Origin: Solibacillus sp040273735
Lineage (GTDB): Bacteria > Bacillota > Bacilli > Bacillales_A > Planococcaceae
Direction of reading: 5' to 3'
NCBI RefSeq assembly: GCF_040273735.1
Contig: NZ_JBELZM010000003.1
Location: 182,489 to 246,488, forward strand
DNA: 64,000 nt
Positions 59,709 through 64,000 of the stretch are shown here, one piece after another (within the stretch, counting starts at the first letter, position 1; each line of letters opens with the position of its first letter). The position numbers were made by a program, and so were the translations under genes. The notes below the pieces were generated by a model, which ran no database searches, was not told the DNA's origin, and saw nothing but the letters and a program-made list of their open reading frames with translations.

Positions 59709-60945
59709 AGTCATCCTCCTTCTTAACAATGTGAGGGGAAATTGTTTCATGGATAATATCAGAAGTAATTAATGGCGTTTGTAAAATTTCACGTTTATCG
59801 GCCGTTTGGTATATTGCTCTGCCTCTAACCTGTGGAAGAAGTTCGGCTCCAGATTCATCTAATACGACCCTCGAAGCCGTTGCTGATTGTACCCGAAACG
59901 ATAGTTTAGCATCGCTGTTTTGCTTTACTTGTCGAGGTATTACATCGCCAGTAGGGTATTGAGTAGCGACAATTAAACGGAAGCCTAGGCCGGCACCTAA
60001 ACGGGCAATTTGAGACATAATCGTTTGGCATTCTTGTTTTAGTCGTTTTTCTCCAGATGTCACAGCTTCTTGGGGATTCAACTCACCGACTTCATCCACA
60101 ATGACAAAATATCGTTCCTTAATATTAGCTTCCTGTACATTCTTTTTACCTTTGCTTTTAACTAGCTGCTGAACTTCCCTCATTTTCAAATAAGCTGTCT
60201 GTAATGTGTGGAGGGTCTCTTCTGGCTCGTATGCGATTGATAATGTTTGTTTAATCGATTCATAATCACAAAGCTCAATACCGCCTTTTAAATCGATGTG
60301 GAAAAACCGAACATGTTCTGGATTGCTTTTCAGTAAACTTACAATTAACGAATTGAGGAAATTACTTTTACCGTATCGAGTAGCACCGCCAAGCACTAAA
60401 TGCGGAATGCGTTCAAAATCATGGTAGCGAAAGGCGTTTTTATCTCGTGTTAATCCAACAGGTACTTTCCAATCAATGCCTGGTGTGTAAGCGACTTGCT
60501 GAGGAAGTGGTTTGTCATACACTCGTATAATCAGCAATCCATCAAAATCCAATTCAATTTCCTTTCGTTCGGTCAGTTTGGCCTTCCACAATTCTTTTAG
60601 TTGATCAGTAATCTTCGAATCGAACTGTAAACCTTTCAAATCCGCAAATGAAATCCGTTTCCTTCTATTATTAATACCATCCTCCAGTGTTCGGAATTTA
60701 GCTACATAATCATCAAATGAACGACCTAAAGGAATCCGATATTTATATTCCCATCCCCAATCATGTTTCTTTTTACGGATCAATTGAGTTGTTAATGTGT
60801 TAGAACCATCTTTTACATTCAAACCACTCAATGAGATGATGCGTTGAATTTTTCCGCTTTCATTTGTCGTCATGCCTTGCTTTTTAAAAAATGCAGTTGC
60901 GGCAATTCCTCCAAAAATCGAAGTCGTTAAAATTTCAAAAATCAT
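59647..60945 (-). CDS. FtsK/SpoIIIE-domain ATPase
   Basis: 432 aa. N-terminal hydrophobic stretch (IFEILTTSIFGGIAATAFF), then an FtsK-type motor: Walker A VLGGATRYGKSNFLNSLIVS (about 190), Walker B YFVIVDEVGEL (about 275), LGAGLGFRLIVATQYPTGDV (arginine-containing sensor strand). No gamma domain is seen. Such proteins couple DNA to conjugation channels (as ICEBs1 ConQ) or occur in Bacillus phages without known role. First gene of the leftward module; AAGGAGAGG before ATG. Confidence 0.88.
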   Translation of the reverse strand: MIFEILTTSIFGGIAATAFFKKQGMTTNESGKIQRIISLSGLNVKDGSNTLTTQLIRKKKHDWGWEYKYRIPLGRSFDDYVAKFRTLEDGINNRRKRISFADLKGLQFDSKITDQLKELWKAKLTERKEIELDFDGLLIIRVYDKPLPQQVAYTPGIDWKVPVGLTRDKNAFRYHDFERIPHLVLGGATRYGKSNFLNSLIVSLLKSNPEHVRFFHIDLKGGIELCDYESIKQTLSIAYEPEETLHTLQTAYLKMREVQQLVKSKGKKNVQEANIKERYFVIVDEVGELNPQEAVTSGEKRLKQECQTIMSQIARLGAGLGFRLIVATQYPTGDVIPRQVKQNSDAKLSFRVQSATASRVVLDESGAELLPQVRGRAIYQTADKREILQTPLITSDIIHETISPHIVKKEDDFESPTVKSTERTNTVTFEEI

Positions 60946-60984
60946 TTAACCTCTCCTTCCTTCAACTTTGTGTGCCCACGGGTT

Positions 60985-61148
60985 CTCTTACGTAGTAAGA
61001 GTTGCAGCAATCTGTTATTCGTAAAACAAAAACTAAATACTTGGAAATAAAGGATTTCGTATATAACAGGTAGAAGTTATGGGGTGGTATTTAAATTGTT
61101 AGTGGATCTGTTAATCAATCTGTTATATTACGTTTGATGTAATATTAC
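60985..61148. promoter_or_regulatory. Inverted repeats in the FtsK-HTH divergent region
   Basis: CTCTTAC-GTA-GTAAGAG (60985-61001) is a perfect inverted repeat. ATATTAC (61125-61131) with GTAATAT (61139-61145) is another, and GTAATATTAC (61139-61148) is itself palindromic. They share TTAC/GTAA half-sites, lie between leftward FtsK and rightward HTH genes, and could be operators for the small HTH protein. The rest of the 260-bp gap shows no gene. Confidence 0.5.
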
Positions 61149-61205
61149 GCGTGCCGTAATTAAAATATTCCTGAAAAAGAAAAATTTTATTTTGGAGTGA
61201 TCACT

Positions 61206-61412
61206 GTGGAAATTGAAATTAAGTTAAAGCAGCTTCTAAAAGAGCGAAATATAAAACAGTATCAGCTATCTGAAATGACGGGATTAACAACTCGAACGAT
61301 TTCCGAATTAGTGAACAATCAGATTGAACGGATTCCAAAACAGGCGATATGTAAAATTGCTGTAGCGTTAAATGTTGAGGATATACGTGAGATTATTGAT
61401 TTTAAGAAATAA
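61206..61412 (+). CDS. Small XRE family regulator of the right-end module
   Basis: 68 aa from GTG 61206, 8 bp after GGAGTG; GTG 61197 overlaps the ribosome-binding site. IKLKQLLKERNIKQYQLSEM and TGLTTRTISELVNN form a YozG-type XRE helix-turn-helix. It is divergent from the FtsK-like gene and probably regulates both from the shared gap. Confidence 0.8.
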   Translation: MEIEIKLKQLLKERNIKQYQLSEMTGLTTRTISELVNNQIERIPKQAICKIAVALNVEDIREIIDFKK

Positions 61413-61417
61413 AAAAG

Positions 61418-61446
61418 ACCACCTCCAAAAAAAGGTGGTTTTTATC
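61418..61446 (+). terminator. Terminator after the right-end regulator
   Basis: ACCACCT pairs with AGGTGGT, an A run on the left and TTTTT on the right, so possibly bidirectional. Confidence 0.8.
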
Positions 61447-61637
61447 GTTTTATCAAGATAAATATGATTTCATTTATCATTGCCATCCACAATATTAGAG
61501 GTAGGGGAAATTATTGATAAATATTTAGAGTTTTATCGTGTGCGAATTGGGAATACAATTATAGATGTTCCAGGGGAGAAGTTAGTATTAGTTTAAAGGT
61601 GCTTTATCTATAAATATTTTTAAAAATAATATATTAA
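61447..61637. other. Gene-poor end of the prophage
   Basis: A frame ending at TAA near 61596 reads GEIIDKYLEFYRVRIGNTII and DVPGEKLVLV, but it has no convincing start or ribosome-binding site. It could be the 3' remnant of a lost gene. Nothing else is visible. Confidence 0.3.
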
Positions 61638-61656
61638 GTGCACAAAAGGTGTACAA
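61638..61656. repeat. Integrase arm-type site candidates, right
   Basis: GTGCACAA (61638) and GTGTACAA (61649), 11 bp apart, lie 40 bp inside attR. They match in sequence and spacing the pair at 15938/15949 inside attL. Confidence 0.6.
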
Positions 61657-61695
61657 AGATAGGATAAAGCGTTGATACATAAGGCTCCTTATATG

Positions 61696-61710
61696 TCCTC
61701 CTGGGACGTA
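61696..61710. repeat. attR core
   Basis: CCTCCTGGGACGTAA, identical to attL at 15789-15803. Only 12 bases of the tRNA are duplicated, so no second tRNA copy exists here. Confidence 0.9.
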
Positions 61711-61746
61711 AAGTAATTTAGAGAAAACTCAATAGAAGATGCAATC

Positions 61747-61777
61747 AACCTTCAGTTATTAAAATTGAAGGTTTTTT
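61747..61777 (+). terminator. Host terminator right of attR
   Basis: AACCTTCA pairs with TGAAGGTT around an 11-base loop, then a T run. Before integration it would have lain just downstream of tRNA-Arg and probably was its terminator. Confidence 0.8.
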
Positions 61778-61802
61778 GTTTTAACGAATACTCTCATGAA
61801 AT

Positions 61803-61834
61803 AGGTCGACCAGTACTTTCTGGCTGACCTTTTC
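61803..61834. terminator. Second host terminator
   Basis: AGGTC-ga-CCAG pairs with CTGG-ct-GACCT around a six-base loop, then TTTT. It lies between the tRNA-side terminator and the end of the leftward HEPN-like gene. Confidence 0.65.
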
Positions 61835-61912
61835 ATTTAAGGTTTGTGATTTGTAGTGGATATATTAATTCGAACCGGAGAAAAATGCTGCTTTAAATAA
61901 AGGGTCATGACA

Positions 61913-62413
61913 TTATTTCAATTCTATATTTTCTATATACAGATCAACATCTTTCATCAATTGTTTGAATAAAATTCTATTTTTCTTTTTGATATTTATC
62001 TTTTTTCTTGCAGACTTTAAAGAGAATTCTTCATGCACGATACAACTTCTGAGATTCGCCAATAATTTAGTATTATTCTTAAAAGTTAAGTAATCTCCCA
62101 ATTTCCTCTCTAAATCAAGAATTATATTAATATCGGACTTATTTTTATATTTATCCTTAAAATAAACTTTATAGATGTCTTTTAGCAGTTGTTCAGTTAA
62201 AGAATACAACTCAACTGTGAGTGTTGCATATTTTCTGTCCCTACGGCGTCCATAAAATTCTTCCAATTCATAATCACTCAATAGATCCACCCATTTAAAA
62301 GCTCCTGATTTATTCGAAGTATTTTTTACAATTTGCTGAAATTCTTTTTCGATTAAACAAAGATCAGCAAATGCATGATCTTTTAACTTTTTGATTTCTT
62401 TCTTTTTACTCAA
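61913..62413 (-). CDS. HEPN-like protein of unknown function
   Basis: 166 aa from TTG 62413 (GGAAGGAAG upstream); an ATG at 62494 gives a 193-aa form without a better site. Wholly helical. LLANLRSCIVHEEFSLKSAR contains R-S-C-I-V-H, the R-x4-H pattern of HEPN ribonucleases, after a long helix (ATLTVELYSLTEQLLKDIYK). HEPN proteins are toxins and defence RNases, or inactive scaffolds. No antitoxin or nucleotidyltransferase partner is next to it. It lies just outside attR in A/T-rich DNA. Confidence 0.55.
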   Translation of the reverse strand: MSKKKEIKKLKDHAFADLCLIEKEFQQIVKNTSNKSGAFKWVDLLSDYELEEFYGRRRDRKYATLTVELYSLTEQLLKDIYKVYFKDKYKNKSDINIILDLERKLGDYLTFKNNTKLLANLRSCIVHEEFSLKSARKKINIKKKNRILFKQLMKDVDLYIENIELK

Positions 62414-62708
62414 CTCAAACACTTCCTTCCGACGATTGGATTTAACAGCGAAAGGGGTTGCTCGTTCGTTCATTACCCCCATGCAACATGTCACCTATTT
62501 TTTCTTACCCGAATTTTTGTATTAATCAACTATTTTTTTGACTCCCTCATCTACCGCAAAGGATTTCAGCGGTAATACGAAGATTACTAAATAGCTCTTT
62601 TTAACGGACTCAATCTATAACTAAAATTATGCAATATATCAAGAAAGGGCTGTAGAATGTTTTATTTAATAGGGAACATGGGAAATACAATGCATAGGAG
62701 GGATGATC

Positions 62709-63788
62709 ATGGATTATAATTTATTTGGGAATTCAGATTTGAATGTTTCTAAATATGCTTTGGGAACGGTAATGTTCAGTACAAACGGCCTGGAAGAAGC
62801 AGCTGCCATGGATCAGGCAACAGCAAATTATATGGTGGATTATGCACTGGACCAAGGCATCAACCATTTTGATACAGCAAATATGTATGCGAAAGGTGAT
62901 GCAGAAGTTATTTTTGGCCAAGCGATTAGAGATAAACGCCAGGATATGATCATCAGCAGTAAAAAAGGATTTCAGCTGATAGATAAACCAACCGATACAG
63001 GAGCTTTAATCAATGTTGATTCATCGATAGATGCGCTATTAAAAAGACTAGGTACGGACTATATTGATTTATATTATGTGCATTGTTGGGATGGTCAAGT
63101 AGACGTTAGTGAAACGGTCCAAGAGATGAATGACTTAATTAAAAAAGGGAAAATTCGTCATTGGGGAGTATCCGATTACAACGGCTGGGCGCTTGCGAAG
63201 ACACATACATGGGCAGTAGAAAATAATATGATACCGCCAATTGCACAGCAAATCTACTACACACCGGAATCTCGTGAAGCAGAGTACGAAATTTTGCCGG
63301 CGGGTAAAGAATTGGGCATTGCTAATAGTATTAGGTCTCCACTTGGTGAGGGTCTGCTTACTGGCAGATTTACAAGAAACAAAATGTTTGAACCTGGTAC
63401 AAGACAAGGGAATGGCTGGCCGGAAACATATATTAAAAATCCGGATTTGTTTTATAATCTAATCGATTTATTGCAAGATGTTGCGTATAAACATAAAGCG
63501 ACAGTACCGCAAGTTGTTCTTGCATGGTTACGAGATCGACCAAATGTAGATTCAATTATCTTGTCTCCAAGAACTAAAGAACAGTTACATGAGAATATTG
63601 AATCATATAATTTGAAATTAACAAACGACGATATCTCACAAATTAATGACTTAACCGCACTGGATCCTATTTATCCATCATGGCACCGCGCTATGAATAC
63701 ATTGGATAGAGCATCAGATGCAGAAAAGGTCTATTTAGATGAATACATTAAGTTGATGGATAGAAAAAATCAGACTGGCGAGCATTAG
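62709..63788 (+). CDS. Aldo/keto reductase
   Basis: 359 aa from ATG 62709, 6 bp after AGGAGG (ATG 62703 touches the site). TIM-barrel oxidoreductase using NADPH. The catalytic tetrad is visible: Asp in NHFDTANMYAKG, Tyr in the same motif, Lys in IISSKKGF, His in YYVHCWDG. WGVSDYNGW and the C-terminal VDSIILSPRTKEQLHENIES (cofactor loop) are typical of the voltage-channel beta/YghZ-like group. Substrate unknown. Confidence 0.9.
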   Translation: MDYNLFGNSDLNVSKYALGTVMFSTNGLEEAAAMDQATANYMVDYALDQGINHFDTANMYAKGDAEVIFGQAIRDKRQDMIISSKKGFQLIDKPTDTGALINVDSSIDALLKRLGTDYIDLYYVHCWDGQVDVSETVQEMNDLIKKGKIRHWGVSDYNGWALAKTHTWAVENNMIPPIAQQIYYTPESREAEYEILPAGKELGIANSIRSPLGEGLLTGRFTRNKMFEPGTRQGNGWPETYIKNPDLFYNLIDLLQDVAYKHKATVPQVVLAWLRDRPNVDSIILSPRTKEQLHENIESYNLKLTNDDISQINDLTALDPIYPSWHRAMNTLDRASDAEKVYLDEYIKLMDRKNQTGEH

Positions 63789-63835
63789 GTGAAATTTATG
63801 ATAAAGGTAAAAGGTAATAATTAAGGCAAGTTATC

Positions 63836-63874
63836 AAAGCTGCCGTCTGTAACATGCAGGCAGCAGCTTTTTTG
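63836..63874 (+). terminator. Terminator after the aldo/keto reductase
   Basis: AAGCTGCCGTCTG pairs, with one mismatch and one G-T pair, with CAGGCAGCAGCTT, followed by TTTT. Confidence 0.75.
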
Positions 63875-63947
63875 ATTTTATTACCAATGATACATAGCCA
63901 ATGTTGATGCACATTCTAAACTCTATAAGATGAGCCATGTATCGTTA

Positions 63948-64000
63948 CTAAATCGCCAACAATTCCACACTCTCTTTTGCATCAAGCTCCTCGATCATCT
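63948..64000 (-). CDS. 3' end of a leftward gene, truncated by the window edge
   Basis: The complement reads ...MIEELDAKESVELLAI then TAG at 63948-63950. Seventeen codons are too few to identify a product, and it may not be a gene. Confidence 0.3.
   Translation of the reverse strand, partial: MIEELDAKESVELLAI

Noticed and set aside
20350..60600. Scattered CCTTCCACA / TGTGGAGG motifs outside the lysis region (near 20416, 20683, 30695, 60581)
   Set aside because: I considered a dispersed regulatory repeat. Outside 55.9-58.0 kb the copies lie inside genes or ribosome-binding sites in one orientation without hairpins, so chance and the common GTGGAGG ribosome-binding string explain them.

Overview
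The window is chromosomal DNA of a low-GC, spore-forming Gram-positive bacterium of the order Bacillales. The gene order fadR-fadB-etfB-etfA-trxA-uvrC-(L-box)lysC-yslB-sdhCAB-ysmA-gerE-ysmB-racE-rph-rdgB-ysnB is essentially that of Bacillus subtilis. gerE, with a sigma-K-like promoter in front of it, implies sporulation. The protein sequences look more like Planococcaceae (Lysinibacillus/Solibacillus type) than Bacillus proper, but that placement is an impression, not a measurement.

Left host block (1-15.8 kb): the fatty-acid degradation regulator and beta-oxidation/electron-transfer genes, thioredoxin, the UvrC repair nuclease, lysine-riboswitch-controlled aspartokinase II (with its internal beta-subunit start), succinate dehydrogenase, a thioesterase with a FadR-type operator, the spore regulator gerE, glutamate racemase, RNase PH, the XTP/dITP pyrophosphatase and a phosphoesterase. 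It ends in a tRNA-Arg(TCT) gene with its own consensus promoter.

Prophage (15,789-61,710, about 45.9 kb): an apparently intact temperate phage sits in the 3' end of the tRNA-Arg gene. A 15-bp direct repeat marks both junctions, and GTGTACAA-type integrase arm sites lie inside both. From left to right it carries integrase, an ImmA-like peptidase, a CI-like repressor and a switch with two consensus promoters pointing at each other. Next come small early genes, a replication/recombination set (Gp157, AP2-domain protein, Sak4-like ATPase, DUF669, primase-helicase, ERCC4 nuclease), two DNA methyltransferases, MazG and a RinA-type late activator. A cargo segment and a cos-like GC island precede the structural genes. 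The head module follows lambda gene order (Nu1-A-W-B-C/Nu3-D-E-FI-FII-Z-U). The tail is a P2-type contractile tail (sheath, tube, E/E' with -1 frameshift, tape measure, X, D, V, U-like, W, J, I, H). XhlA-like protein, holin and amidase follow. A leftward module then runs to attR: FtsK/SpoIIIE-type ATPase, replication-relaxation-like protein, VirB2/TrbC-like membrane protein and a PH-SHOCT protein, with a divergent HTH regulator.

Cargo: two low-GC, terminator-bounded segments (31.8-32.9 kb and 37.5-39.9 kb) interrupt the late region with genes not needed for virion assembly: a 4-fold beta-flower-like protein, a two-TM helical protein, a Gly/Ala-rich small protein, an unknown protein and a decayed membrane-protein gene. 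These, together with the right-end FtsK module, are the best places to look for an undescribed lysogenic-conversion or phage-defence function. Nothing in the sequence alone proves such a function.

Right host block (61.7-64 kb): terminators, a leftward gene for a protein with a HEPN-like R-x4-H motif, an aldo/keto reductase, and the 3' end of a leftward gene at the window edge.
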